From: Apostichopus japonicus
Taxonomy: Eukaryota > Echinodermata > Holothuroidea > Aspidochirotida > Stichopodidae
Direction of reading: 5' to 3'
NCBI RefSeq assembly: GCF_037975245.1
Contig: NC_092576.1
Span: forward strand, 19,430,111-19,494,110
DNA length: 64,000 bases
Position numbers and translations under genes: made by a program
Shown: positions 13,101 to 26,042 of the stretch, piece by piece
Position numbering within the stretch: the stretch's first letter is position 1
Layout: every line of letters begins with the position of its first letter
The notes under the pieces: model-generated
Databases searched by the model: none
Told to the model about the DNA's origin: nothing
What the model saw: the letters and a program-made list of their open reading frames with translations, nothing else

Positions 13101-16100
13101 ATACCTCAACAAGACGAATAACTAGTATAAAAAGTGATTTTATTTTAAGATGATAGGATATCATATCAAATACGTTTACACATACAAAAGTTAATACATA
13201 AAATGATATAACAAACAGACTTCAACAAACAGTCCAAGCATTAACTAGTATAAAAGGGAAAAATGTTAAGATGATAGGTTATAATATAAAATACATCTAC
13301 ACATACAAAAGTCAATACATAAAACGATATAAGAAACAGACTACAACAAAAATTCTAAGTGCTTGGATGGAATGTATAAAGCAGCATGGTTCATAAATGA
13401 GTTACTGTAAACTTACGTTTGGTATTTTGTGGGGATTTCTTAGATTTCTGCTCAATTTGTGCAGGATACTTTTTAGTTCAGTATATAGAGGGTGATTCTA
13501 ATACTGTAATGAATCTTATTTGCCATTCTTGTAAACTCAGTTCTTGCAGCAGCATTTACTTTTTCTAAAAGTATATCTAAATTAAATATAGCTGATGTGT
13601 ATTTCAGAAACTTCCTTCTTCTTTCTTTGCTTTCTTACAATATAAAATGGTACCAGACAGGCACTGCATAGATCACATGTGCCAGGGTAGAATAAATAGT
13701 ATCGGAAACATTTTCGTTAGCATTTTCGTTAAAGAGAGACACAACGTAAGCGACACTAGATATAATATACTTTTTTCATACTTTGATACATTGCAAGAAA
13801 AGGTCAAACTGTCGTCGCTGTATACTCCCAGTTCTAGGAGTAATAGGTTAACAAATGCACGAAACAATGTTATCCACTCAACATTAAATATTCCAGATCA
13901 ACAGCCTCCTCCATATGATAGCAAGTCGGGAATTCCTCCTCAACAAGGTTACCCGCCTCAACAAGGTTACCCGCCTCAACAAGGTTACCCGCCTCAACAA
14001 GGTTACCCGCCTCAACAAGGTTACCCGCCTCAACAAGGTTACCCGCCTCAACAAGGTTATCCGCCTCAGCAACAACAAGTTACAGTGGTACGTATAAGAC
14101 TGATATTAACTATGGAGAAAATGTAGTTAGGGCTACAAACAATGATAATATTATTTCTTTTTTAATTGTATCTCTCAAAGGAATATTCAGAGGCAGATGT
14201 TCTAACGTTTGTTATTAGCAATATTGTCAAACATTATCACAGCATATTTCCAATCCATATCTCAATATATCGACCCATTTATTTTATTATACAAAACTAA
14301 TTATTTCCACAGCTTTATAAGTACGCTGAAAACCTCAGGACTTGTTTTAATAGAGTCTTTCAAAGTTCTGTACCAACTTTTCAAGCATTCGTAATTATCA
14401 AAGGAAACAACGGAGAGCCAAACGATTCGTACAATCGAAACCTGAAATGAGATGTCAATGTTATTGTAGAATACCAACTTTAGCGTATTATATATCCATT
14501 AGGAGTTTCACATAGGCGTGTCATCAATTGGCATGTCGAAGACAGGAAAGAGAAAGAGATAGTTTGAAACCTATAGGCGCCATACCTTTTAACATATAGC
14601 CGTGATAGTCTACTTAAAGTGATGAAATACTTTTAATACTATAAGGACAATACATTTGAACATTTATGTTAGATACGTTGAAAATATTCCCGCATATGTT
14701 GTAACATATAGGCATGCTACTGTTACGATACTCTTGAATATATATAAATACATTTAGATTTATGTCTTTTCTTCTCCTTCGCTGTCTTCGGCATGTTAGT
14801 TTCAAATATGACTCGCTAATAATTACGTAAGTCGCCATACTTCTATTATAATATTAAATGCTGATATTTATGTAGACATTCCTACACATATTTGAAATCT
14901 CAATACTGTTTTCCACAATCATGGAATATTTGGCTCTCCTTTATAAAACAACAACAACGGGATTATCACCTATGTAATGTTATATACTTTGAGTTATTAT
15001 AGTCCTGAGCTCACTAAGGTTATAAATATTTCTCCGTTTGATTGGCATTTTCTTACTCCATACCAGCAGATCACGGGTGAGTGCAGGATTGAACATGGAG
15101 GAATGTGGCCATGGTGTCGTTTATATCGAGCTGGAATGTGGGGAAGTGTGTGTGCGTGCCCAATACTACCCAATAGTGGTTACTTATGACATCATAACAC
15201 TGTTACATACATAATAGTGTTATGATAAACTAATGGCCGATAGTACCCCGATATGATTTGTTACATGTATAGTTTGTTATGCAAAGTAGCTAATCTTGCT
15301 ATATTTCCCGTGTATAGATCAACAATGTCGCTGCCGCGTCACAGCCTGCTCCTGTTACAATTGTTCGTACAACCCAGGTACAACCTAATGACTACTTGGT
15401 ACTTGCCATTCTGGTCACCATTTGCTGTTTCTTACCTACTGGTATCGTGGCTATTGTATTTGCAGCTAAAGTAAGTATTTTATGAGGATCATTGTCACCC
15501 TAGCATATTCCTGGCTAGTACAGAATGATCAGATTTATAACCCTTTGTTTGGTTTCCTACATTCAATATCTTCAGTGTTGCACATAAATATGCTAGAACA
15601 AATGGTCATCATGAGAATGTATTGAGAGGTCAGACCCTCTCATCCTCCACCGTCCCAAACCCCTCACCGAACACCCTCCCCCACCAAAAAATTAAAACTT
15701 GCGTAAAACTTTAGAAGCTAATTAAAGTTTGACTCAGCAGGCCTATTGGAGAACTTTATAGCAGTCTCTTGTTAATTGTGCATAACTCTTTATTACCAGT
15801 TCAATAGTACTATAATCCCATATAATCCCGTTTATATTAATCCGCCGGCGAATAGTTTAGTGTCATCATTTTAATTTTGAAAAAAAAAACTTGCAAATTG
15901 GACCCCATTTCCCAGTCTGACATTTTTCTTTGCATAGTGAAAGTAGTGCACATAGTCAATGATGTCACATTTATAAGGGTGGGTGAGTAAGGCGAGGGGT
16001 ATGGGTAGGGGTATTGGGCAGAGAAGGTTGGTCCACGCAGGAGCATAGCCTACCTTCGTACTAGAGAGAGAAAAAAATGTCCCATTTTTATAGAGTCATG

Positions 16101-16588
16101 GACTTTAAGTTTTATTATAATATTGATACATGAGTTTTCATTTTTCAAAATGTTGTTATGATCTTCATAATTTTAACCCCAATTGATTATACGACTTTGC
16201 GTGCGTGTGTTATATATGTAAGGCATTTATAAGAAAATTTTGGGGAGAGGAGAAGGTACATGTTGACATTTTATATGTGGTTACAGCCCTGTGTGATATT
16301 AATGACATAAAGAAGTTACATTACAGTACGTGTGGGTATAGGCATACGCAGGTATATCACATATCAGTGACAGAAAAGCTTTAACAGTCTTCTTTTTCAA
16401 ATGATAAAATGTCTATTTATATCTTTCCATGTTTATTTCTTGTCAAGGTGAGAAGCCTTTTCAGTAGTGGTGACATACAAGGTGCCGCGCAAGCCTCTGC
16501 AAGCGCTAAGTTGTGGTCGATGATCTCCCTTGGTATCGGTATTGTTTGGTTGGTTGTTGTCTCAATACTTCAAATTGCAGTTTCATAG
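10110..16588 (+). CDS. F1: CD225/dispanin-family transmembrane protein with proline-rich N-terminus
   Basis: Four exons with GT-AG junctions that keep frame: 10110-10116 (ATGACTG), 13897-14087, 15318-15470, 16448-16588, giving about 163 residues. Residues 1-15 contain a PPPY motif (a WW-domain ligand). Then come seven GYPPQQ hexapeptides. The CD225 core follows: [18 protein letters not shown] (intramembrane helix, two adjacent cysteines typical of palmitoylation sites), [16 protein letters not shown], a cytosolic loop, and a final helix [13 protein letters not shown]. Family members (IFITM, PRRT, SynDIG) sit in plasma or endosomal membranes and influence fusion or trafficking; the role here is not known. 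An AATAAA follows at 16695. The weakest point is the 7-nt first exon, supported by its conservation in three copies. Confidence 0.85.
10335..10415 (+). repeat. Degenerate GATGAC microsatellite in F1 intron 1
   Basis: A run of GAYGAC/GATGAT hexamers encodes an Asp-rich shadow ORF. The same run occurs at the equivalent place in the deleted F copy (about 36855-37060) and F2 (about 39390-39490), so it predates the duplication. It lies in an intron and is not taken as coding. Confidence 0.7.
10540..10725 (+). repeat. Short minisatellite, unit near GTATGTATGGCTTAACTACAGTGTATTT
   Basis: About five imperfect units of 35-40 bp in F1 intron 1. F2 keeps only the beginning (39640-39690), where a 2.4-kb gap relative to F1 begins. 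Confidence 0.7.
10794..11350. mobile_element. Non-autonomous DNA transposon remnant with GGCGTAGGAA termini
   Basis: The left end reads CAGTGGCGTAGGAAGG near 10796. The right end, in reverse complement, reads CAAGGGCGTAGGAACC near 11345. Long G and C runs lie just inside the ends. Such termini are common in small hAT-like elements of marine invertebrates (recalled, not searched). It lies in the 2.4-kb part of F1 intron 1 (about 10605-13005) that F2 lacks. Confidence 0.55.
11350..13126. other. F1 intron 1, no recognisable feature
   Basis: AT-rich intronic DNA. Short ORFs at 11754-11963 and 11896-12108 have no recognisable domain and overlap each other in different frames. Most of this DNA is missing from the F2 intron. 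Confidence 0.5.
13127..13370 (+). repeat. Two tandem ~120-bp units in F1 intron 1
   Basis: Units start near 13127 and 13246. Each contains AAGATGATAGG, ACACATACAAAAGT, AATACATAAAA and GATATAA blocks. F2 carries the same pair near 39905-40085, so the doubling predates the F1/F2 duplication. Confidence 0.75.
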
Positions 16589-18615
16589 AGACGTATGGAA
16601 AGACAAAGAATATCTCATTATTCTCTCTTTTTTCTCTCTCTCTTTCTCTTTTCATTTTTTTGTAAACTATACTACTCAGATGGCACACCGAATGAATAAA
16701 GTAAACTTCAAAATACTTTTGTTGATTAAAAATAGTTAGACTGAATGAGAACCAGTTTATGTTTTGATGATCTTTTCAAATATCGATATTTCTATTTTTT
16801 GGTGTCATTATAACTGAGTATCCTTAGATTATATAGTCATCTGTCTAAACTCCTTTGATCAACTCTATACACATGGCTCCTGCAAGGTACAACATAATAT
16901 TACTCTATTTTCGAACACGATGTCTTCCAGAATCCCCTACAAATATGTACGCAACCATGTACTTCATTCTAACGACTTCCCTATGTACAGTATACCCTAA
17001 GTCATTGCCCCATAAACCGCTATCATTTCATATTCATAACTTGAGAACATAGACAGACGCACACCATTCTAATAATTTGTATATGGCTGAAGTCATCGAA
17101 TGCCCTTTGCACTGTGATTATGTACTGAAGTGTTCTGTGGTTGGTCTGGAAACAGCGTTCAAAATGATTTGGTCTATACTAATTGTATACTTCAAGTTTA
17201 TTTGGTATTGTACTTCTCTTTTTTACTGAATAATGTGGTTGCCTTTGTATTTCTCTAACTTTTTATCATTACAGCGTTTTCTGTATCGTATGAGTGGATT
17301 TTTTTTTTGCTCTTTGTTGTTCATATAACGAAAATCAATATAGAAAGAAAAAAAAAGTCATTTGTACTTGAAGGTAGAGAAAAGTAATGGAAATAAGATT
17401 TTAAGTTTTCTCATATCAACATCAGCTAAATTGAAAAATTTGGCAATTTAAACCAAGGAAACCAATACATTTCTCAAATACATTCCAACATATTTCTTTG
17501 AAATACATATTTTTGTACAGAAAAATGATGTTATAATAATTCATGCTACCTTTCCTAATGGGAGTCCCTTTATTTTCTTACCATTGAAATATATTAATGT
17601 AAATATTTGTCTGTGTCAATGTTTATGTAGAACAGACGATACTGAAACCATCGAACAGAAACGTCAATGGAACAACAACAATTAAAAGAATAATGCAGTC
17701 AACATTCAACATTTTACATCATGGATAACACGATGGCTGGAGTAAAAGATCGTAGATAGATTCACTTTCGAAAACCGAGCCAAAAAATAGAAATAGTTAA
17801 AACTATTAACAGAATTACAAAGGTTTGTAATAAATTTGATTAAAGACCAATATCCAAGACGACTAAATTGGATTAACTAAGTCATAAAATTCCAGAAAGT
17901 GAATAATAATTACAGAGATTTTCTTAATAGATTTCTCTCCACAAGTAGAAAGTGACCATAAGGGTTAAATATATCGTTAACAAATATGACATCATTTTGC
18001 ATTCAATGTCGATAATTACATTGGTTAAACCGTGGTGTGTTTTTTTTCATAATAAATGACATAGGAGTAAGGTGTCAAGTTTATTGGTAATTTATCCGTT
18101 TTCATATATTATTTTGTGCATTGTGATGTATAGCTGCATTTTTCTATTTTGTTAAAGTTTTGTATTACAGCGTTTTCTGAGAAGTAATGAGGGAGTCGGT
18201 TAAAAAAGAGGTTAAAATCTTTGGAAGCCAACCTTGTATGCTAATCGTGTATGCATACCATTTAACTCAGTTGATGTCTGTCAGTTCCGTACTGTCGCGA
18301 ATGTAACTTTCAGTTTTGCTTTCTTCATTAAGACTACCGACGCTCGCTCTCACCGACCTACTAAAATCTAGTAAGAAGGTACATATTAAAGCACATAAAT
18401 AATCAATATTGTAATTTTTCATCTCAGCAATAATTACTAATTGAGTTTGTGACATTTATTCATTCGTCTAACCTGCCATGATAGAAACATTTATTGAGTC
18501 AAGCTAAGTTTCTGCATAGAATTACCACAGCCGACACGTCTATTACAAACAGGATGCAGATCTGTTACATTGGATAATGCATATATTTCGTTCATCTAAT
18601 ATTCTTTTCTGGTAG

Positions 18616-18619
<4 letters not shown>

Positions 18620-18664
<45 letters not shown>

Positions 18665-18702
18665 TAATATATATATAATATATATAATATATATATATAT
18701 TA
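18620..18702. repeat. (TA)n microsatellite
   Basis: Alternating TA with AATATA variants in the spacer downstream of F1. Confidence 0.9.
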
Positions 18703-18709
18703 CAGTTTC

Positions 18710-20520
18710 AAAACACACAGAGACCCACATTTACCAACCAAAACATGCAGACACACATTGAAAGAGGCTCGCATACGGTAGTTTATATACTGCCGTGATC
18801 CCTCTATTGCAACATTACGTGTAAAACGCTTGGAAATCCCCCGACGGGTTCCCTATCTCCATCTGTGTTTGTTTTGTGTTCTTTTGTAATGAATAGTAAA
18901 TAGATTCAATACAAATAACAACAACAAAGCATACAACCAACTCGACTGACGGTCTTGCAGCTTGCAGTCATGCAGGTGTCGCACAACAATTAATTGCTCA
19001 CAATTGACTTACACACTAAACGGCGGCTCGGGCTTATTACAGCACATTCAACTTTTGCCACCATGACCGTTTTGATTTTTAGCTAGAAATGTTCAAAGTT
19101 TAGCATAATGCTCTCCAACCCATCTGCCAGCTGTCTCTGCGGAATCTTCTCGTTTTACCACCAAAACTTTTTAAATCACCTTCAATCCTCCATTTTTAAT
19201 ACCATCAGTAGTTTATGTCATCCTCTTCAACATCCAAGCAGATAAAGAATTAATGATGAATCAGAAAATGCCCCCCCCCCCCATAGATCCAATACAGCAG
19301 GTCACTTGAGGGTTATTTTCCGATAAATGGTTAACCTCTCAGGTGGACGTGCACTACTCTAATTGTGGTGTGACACCTATATTATCGGTGACTGTGTATG
19401 GTACCCCCAGTCTTATTCTAGGAATTCCTATACTAACCCAAATTCAACAGACATAATTTATGTTTGCATTCTGTCTTCCTCTAAGACCTGGCATGGGCTC
19501 ATTCTAGGCTCTCATGACTCAATGTTGAGCAGAGTATGCCATATATGTGTGTAATAATAAATCGTCTTTTCAAAGTGTAACTGGAAAGATATTGCACTGA
19601 ATTTGCTTATCACTTTGAATGCATAATTGACTTCCTTTAAGTTGACATGACTCTTTGTCAATTAGTGGTCATACATAACACTCAGGCTTTGCATGCAGGT
19701 CCGAGCAGAAGGGGTTTACACTGCAAGCCTGTGAAAGGAACACTGAAACGGAACAGGACATTTACAAATTGATATTTGTTAAAGAATAAGTGGAGAAATC
19801 AAGAGTCTATCAAGTTAGACATGCTATCTGCAAATGCATGCCCCTCCTTCGCCCCACCCTCTCCCTTTCCCCACCCACCTCATATGTGCATAACAAGCAT
19901 TAGAACAGTTGTTAGCTGCTGATATCAAAATAGAGGGAACCCTCTATTCAAGCCTATTGAAAAAATATTATTGCAGCCTCCTTCATAACTGAATGTATCA
20001 CGACTAAAACAGCACAGATTAAAAACTTGATGTTCACTATAAAGTGTTTAACATGCCAAATAGCCTCATCTGGATCAAGTTTGGACACCCTGTACTATGA
20101 CTAAATATAGGATTTAGCGATTTAAAGTAGGAAATATCACACTTGACAATTCGCTGAGGAAACCGGTCATGTATTAATTAATAATACTGACATGCCAGCA
20201 TTTCTCCAGCAGAGCAGGGAAACAATGGTATACCACCTGACAAGACCCACAGGAAGAACTTCTTATATACTCTGCATATAGCATGTCAAGCGATGTCATA
20301 CCGGCTTCCCACAACGTTGTGTGTTAAACGCCAATAACGTACACAACAAATACATCCCGCACAGTAAGTCCCGGGTTAAGCTGTATAAGTCATACTACTA
20401 CCTGCATGCTCACCTGTGTCACATTTATTGAGACTGTTTAGTGTGTCTTTTAGGGAGAAAGGAACTGATATGTAAAGTTCGACAGTTTTACTAATTTAAT
20501 ATTCAAAAGTGTTGAGTTGG
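18710..20520. other. Gene-free spacer specific to the first unit
   Basis: No gene is recognised. A poly-C run lies near 19270. This DNA has no counterpart in the second unit, where F2's flank passes directly into the end of a TTAA-flanked MITE at 46252. Confidence 0.5.
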
Positions 20521-20629
<109 letters not shown>

Positions 20630-21540
20630 CTGACATAGTAGTTAGTTTATAAGTGACAACAATGGGGTCTAGTAATGTTTTACTTGACTTAAAAATCGTA
20701 AAGGTCATATAACAGCTATTTGGCTTGAGGTTTAATCATAGGAGTGTATGTGAGGACGTTAGTTTTTATATGTTGCATTCAAACAGTTTCGAGCAGATGC
20801 GTTCCTGGGTCGCACGTTTCCAAATCCAAGTAAAACACTGGTTTGTGAACCATGATTGGTTTATGTTTGAAATCAGATTATGATATTACGAAAATTGTAT
20901 TTCTTTACCGTCTACTTTTCACTTAATTTAAGTATGAGTTGCAACACTGATAATGGTTATCAGACCAGTTGTAAAAGCTGGTGCCTAACCTTTTGGTTTC
21001 GATGATAATAATAACCTTTGCTTTCATGGTGGCGTATGTGCGTTTGTGACGCCCAGCTTATAAACATTATATCTGAAGAAGGGAACGCTGGACCAATTTC
21101 ATATAGTGTGTAGGAGAACCACATTGAGTACAAGAAACCCACTGTTTTTTGTAGAGAAAGAATGCACATGAAGCTCAAACGTTATCAGTTTTTCTCTAGT
21201 GCAGAGGTCGACATAGATGTGAGACAGAGAAATCCAATTTCTGTGGGATTTATTTCACAACCCTGGTGGGGCTCCACAAGTTGTAGGATCTTGAGATAGC
21301 CTATTCTTCTTTCGTAGCGACTATTAAGCACAAAAACACATGGCACGTGCCAGAAACAGAGACCTAATTTCTATGGAAGGTATTCCAAGCACGGAAACTG
21401 CATTGCTTTCAGACAGTGTTCTTACAAACTATAATTATAAACGTCAACACAGTAATTATGACTGTCGGAAGCTATTTGGGATTGGTACGGCAGATCAGAG
21501 TGTGGCCATCTATCATAATTATCGGGGGGACGTTTGGTAG

Positions 21541-21765
21541 GTCAGACTACGCTACGCGCCACCATGGTTGGCGCGTAGCGTAATGGAGAACATTTTGAAA
21601 AAAATGTCTCCCAGATTGCAGGAAATGGCACTTCCCGAGCTTGAAAACAAGACCCCTGCCACCCGACTAATCTTCTGAAACACATTTTGAAGTATGTTTC
21701 ATTTTTTTTTTTTTTTTGCGCCGTGAAGTACCGGCTCCTACGCCCCTGCATACCTTCCAGAGAGG
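21541..21765 (-). mobile_element. Fragment of the 'CGCTACGCGCC / GGAAATGGCAC' transposon family
   Basis: The opening block (CTACGCTACGCGCCACCATGG with a near-mirror GGTTGGCGCGTAGCG) and the segment CTCCCAGATTGCAGGAAATGGCACTTCCCGAG are reverse complements of sequence inside the element at 57511-59700 (near 58060-58230). The right end GGCTCCTACGCCCCTG looks like a transposon terminus. A poly-T run lies near 21705. Confidence 0.65.
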
Positions 21766-21992
21766 AACTCAATTTAGTTGAAAAGTTTCGTTTCATTTCG
21801 TTTACTTCTGCCATTGAGTTACAATGCTATGCGATTGTTAGTACATAGTTATATTAGCAGTGAGGCAGCGGGACCAGAAGTAAGATAACTAAATGTCTTT
21901 CAAGGAAACTGTGCAGGGACTGATGAAGGTACAGGGACGAGATCACCGACGTATACATAAATATCTGGACCGAGTATGTCAATAAAGGGACG

Positions 21993-22547
21993 CGCACATA
22001 AACGTACCAACCATGGTCGGTCATGTGACGTGCTCCTTAGTAGCACTCAACACTTATAGTACTTCATAAATATATATTCTACCAAAAAAAATATGATCAT
22101 GATCTCATAACTACCAAGTTCCAGGTGAATCTATGCGAACAACGGAATCTAGCAGAGTAGTATATTGTTTCAATGTTAACCGCAATTTTAGTTCCAAAAA
22201 TTCCATTTTGAGATATTTTCTTTCAAATAAATGAACTGCAACTGGAACGCACGTAGCTTATCAGGACTGTACACAATGTGCATAGATACGAGGCAGACGA
22301 CATGATCCGTGGTTCCTTGCAACTCAAGTCTTCTTCAGCCTTTTATGAGACAGAAAGTTAATCTTAACGTTATTTTCATCCAAAACTAAGCAACTATTCT
22401 CAATTCTACTACAGTGACCCGTTTAAGAAGCGTTCTGTTGTCTACGTAACGCTTAAATATCATTTCGAGCTGACGAAGGGTTAAATAATATATTAGTTGC
22501 ACCTGGGAGCACATCACATGACCTTACATGGTTGGTACGTTTTCTTA
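21993..22547. mobile_element. MITE-like element with ~40-bp terminal inverted repeats
   Basis: AAACGTACCAACCATG, followed after a few bases by GGTCATGTGACGTGCTCC, occurs at about 21997-22034. Its reverse complement with few changes occurs at about 22505-22545 (GGGAGCACATCACATGACC and CATGGTTGGTACGTTTTC). The interior of about 470 bp is AT-rich and non-coding. I could not define a target site duplication. Confidence 0.65.
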
Positions 22548-22636
22548 GTTCCAGATCGTATTAAAATTCGATGGACGAGATCTCCGGAAGGTGTAGCATT
22601 TCGTTAGCCTAATATTACACAAAACTGGGAAATTTT

Positions 22637-22740
22637 ATGACAGGGAATGGGGAGCTGCGGATCTCCCCACCCCACCCCCACCATCCAACACCCCCACCAC
22701 ACCCTCCAACAATCCACCCCACCCTCCAACCCCCTCTTCC
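22637..22740 (+). repeat. C-rich simple sequence (CCCCACC/CCCTCCAA)
   Basis: A degenerate C/A-rich run inside otherwise AT-rich spacer. The two overlapping proline-rich ORFs here are its by-products. Confidence 0.7.
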
Positions 22741-22839
22741 AATATTCTCAGTTGCTGCCAGCAAAACAAACAACCACGCTGACCGTTATATTTATTATTA
22801 CGTTGATTTTAAATGGCATAGGTCACGGTGACGTGTAAA

Positions 22840-25800
22840 ATAAACCAAGCTACAGAAGGTCACAAGGTCATCATATTGTTGTACTCTGTTAAAAGATCAA
22901 GCCTGGTATAACATATAACACCTGATTGTCTATATACCTACTGTGTTGATATATGCCGCTAACGCATGCTAGACGGAACGCTTAGCTTATTCTATTCTCC
23001 ATATAAGATACATGTCCTCGTGTATAGCTAAATTGCTCGAGTACGCAGCTTTTTTAGCTTTAATGTCTGTTTGGGGCTGGAATAAGTTTCAATAATAGAA
23101 GCATTCCTATTCATTTTTTATTCAATTACGCCATTGTTAAAGCTCTGCTGTACTACCACGTAAGTCGTAACGAGACAACTTACAATGTGAACAATATTAA
23201 CAAACGAAAGACGAATAAAAACAGCAATGAACAAATTCAAAGGAAACTGGCAAGCCAGGCGTTTTGGTAATCGATATAACTTTATTGTCACTCAAGTAGG
23301 CCTACCTTCACTAAACCTGTAAAAACCCAAGACATATTTACTATTGTCCTCATATTTACACTTGTCAGTGAACATCTCCGAAGAATCTTGAACAAATTTG
23401 AACAACAGGTTGTAACAACTTTGAGTAAACATTAGTTTCAGCAGCCAACAAGCACGCTGTCGTTCATCATCTGTCAGTACTTGCCTGATTCTTGTTTTAT
23501 GGTCTTCTTATTTTGAGTGATATGAATGATAATAAAAAAATTAATACTCTAAATGTATTTGCATGGAGCTCTTCTATCTCCATGGTATTAAAATGTTATA
23601 CTACAGTACATAACGTAAAATTGCTCTCTAACACGTTATACTCAGACCTATCCATGTATAGCCTACGTACATGCCACAACAATCCAACACAGTAGCGGCT
23701 TCGTACCAGCTGACAACGGTGTCACGCATTTAGCGATTTGAAGGTCAGTCGATCGCGCCATCTTTTTACACCCAAAACAATGACTCATGCAAAGGTTTGG
23801 ACGAAATCCAGATATTATCGTCGAATCTTTTCAAATGTTCACATATAGAAACATTAGAAGCACCATATTTACTCTCGAGTTTTGAGAGAGTAGAATATAC
23901 TAGTTAAACTGAATAACAAATTACGGATATTTAGCCGTGCTTACACAGCTGTTCTAAAGTGGTGGAAACAAATATCCTGGCATGCATGTTGTCAAATGTT
24001 GTACAATCCAGCGTAAGGCTCTTAACTAGTTACAAATGGTATACGAAGCCTAACCGTTTTTATTGTTAACATGCTTAAATTGAGTAGACCTAAATATAGA
24101 CGAAACGGCTTTACAGAAATATTTGGTCCCCAGGGCCATGACGCTGAGCCGGGTACTCTTAGATTGAGGGGCAACAACAGTTTATGGAAGAGACACCAAT
24201 AACAGGAGGGGCACAATACTCATGTCCTGTTACTTATGAAATTTTCGTACACATGATGGTGGAACGGATTAGGGGAAAGGTGTGGGGAAACAGTAGTCTG
24301 GACAGGGAAGAGGACATACCACCTAGGCCCCCAACCTGGCTATGTGACTGCTTGGGAGGGGTGAAAACATTCATATGGAGCCATACAGTCACCTAAGGCA
24401 AGTGCTCAGTGAATAATAAAGACTGACAAACACTGCAAAGTAATGTTGAGGTCAACCTTTTGAAGGCTATTTAAATCAACAAATGTTGAAGCTAAGTGAA
24501 ACATCTTCGAAGAATTGCTTCCTTTTTAATTGAAAGGTACCTAACAGTAATGAAACAACCATAACAAGGTGATGGTACAGGTGGTTGGAAAATATGTCAA
24601 ACCCCACTTTTGTTCCATATCACATCTGCAAAACGGTTTTGGACAGATTTTCCCAAAATATAATTCCACTGTACTTTCTGACTATTTTAAATGGACTTAT
24701 CAGATTGGCTGAGAGGAGACAGGTGTAAACATACAACATAGAACTTAAAATGGAAGAAGAACAATATAACTTCGAAAAGAATCTAAATTAGGCCTATATA
24801 GTTTAACTTATCGAGCAGCAACAAACTGTTTCGTGGAACCAAGTTTAATTTCATAAAAATATGTTCAAGATTCCCTTTCGCTTTCCATTCCGTTTACATG
24901 TTTCCTTCGAAGTCGCTCACAATTCTTTGCATTTATTTAATTTTAAGAATTCTTTACAATCCGAAAAATTAATTGGGCACTTCATTGCCTAACGTTGAGA
25001 ATTAACGTAAAATATTAGCTTAGGTCGACGCTTTTGCGTGAGCTGTTTGTTCAATATGCTGCAAGCGACAAGCCGGAAGTAGCTTAATTCTATGTGGAGT
25101 ATTTTTTTCTCCATTAAGTTTGTGTATGAATTACGTACAAATCTACGGTTGAAAGGTTCATTGGGCTGTCTGTTATCAGTTCAACTGTTGACCTTTGTAC
25201 AATTATACTCGTTCTATTGAATAGCTGGCGCTAGTTATATTTACGCAGAGTTTCATCTATAAGCATGGAGTTGGTAAATCCTAAATCAGGGTGTAACCGG
25301 TGGATTTCAACGACGCAGGTACGTGTGTTGGTAGTGTATGGGGTATGGGGGTTCTTAATTCCCCAACAGGTTTCGTAAGGGTATGAACCTTTACGGAAGT
25401 TCCAGCGGCGGATCCGAGAGTTTATAAAGGAGGGAACATTTGGCCCTGCATGGGAAAGTTTTAGCCGACTCGTTGGAAAAACAAGGTAAAAATGTAGACG
25501 TCATTTTGGAGGATCTGTATATAGACTGTAACTTAGATCCATAATTAGGTCTAAACGTTATGATTTATGTATAAAGTTGGTTTTTAATCTCCTATAACCT
25601 TAAATCTTAGGTCCGGATGAGTGGTCTTATTCTTCCCCGACTGAATTAAGAAAGACATACGCGACTGAACATTCTCTCGACTGGGGATGGAAGCTGGGAA
25701 CCCCACCCCATGCAACTGGTTCGGTTGACTCCGAGCTGATTATACTGATATATAATACTGATATATAAAACTGATATATAGATGGATACCTCTCTATATT

Positions 25801-26038
25801 TAGAACATCAATGGGGTACAAAAAACATTTGAATATTTATCAATTGGGCAACTTAATTATGACTTACTTGTAATCAAATGAAGAAACAATCACTGTCTCA
25901 CAAATAGTTAAAGTAATGTTTCAGATCAGTAAGATGACAAGAGTGCACAGAATAACAAAACAATACACAAAAGACGTAGGCCTACACATATTTAATGTTT
26001 AACTCAACGGACAAGCCATGTTTAAATGTACTATATAC
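22840..26038. other. Gene-free spacer specific to the first unit
   Basis: Mostly AT-rich DNA with scattered small ORFs that lack domains. The piece near 25400-25450 has a G/C-rich terminus-like appearance but no partner. Nothing else is recognised. Confidence 0.45.
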
Positions 26039-26042
26039 TTAA

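Noticed and set aside
13647-13896. Extension of the F1 proline-rich ORF upstream to an ATG at 13647
   Set aside because: A splice acceptor (TTCCAG) sits at 13891-13896, and the paralogous DNA in F2 has frame breaks upstream of it, so the upstream frame is intron.
21340-21540. 66-aa ORF on plus with non-repetitive composition
   Set aside because: No domain, splice partner, homologous copy or polyadenylation context could be recognised, so it is not reported as a gene.
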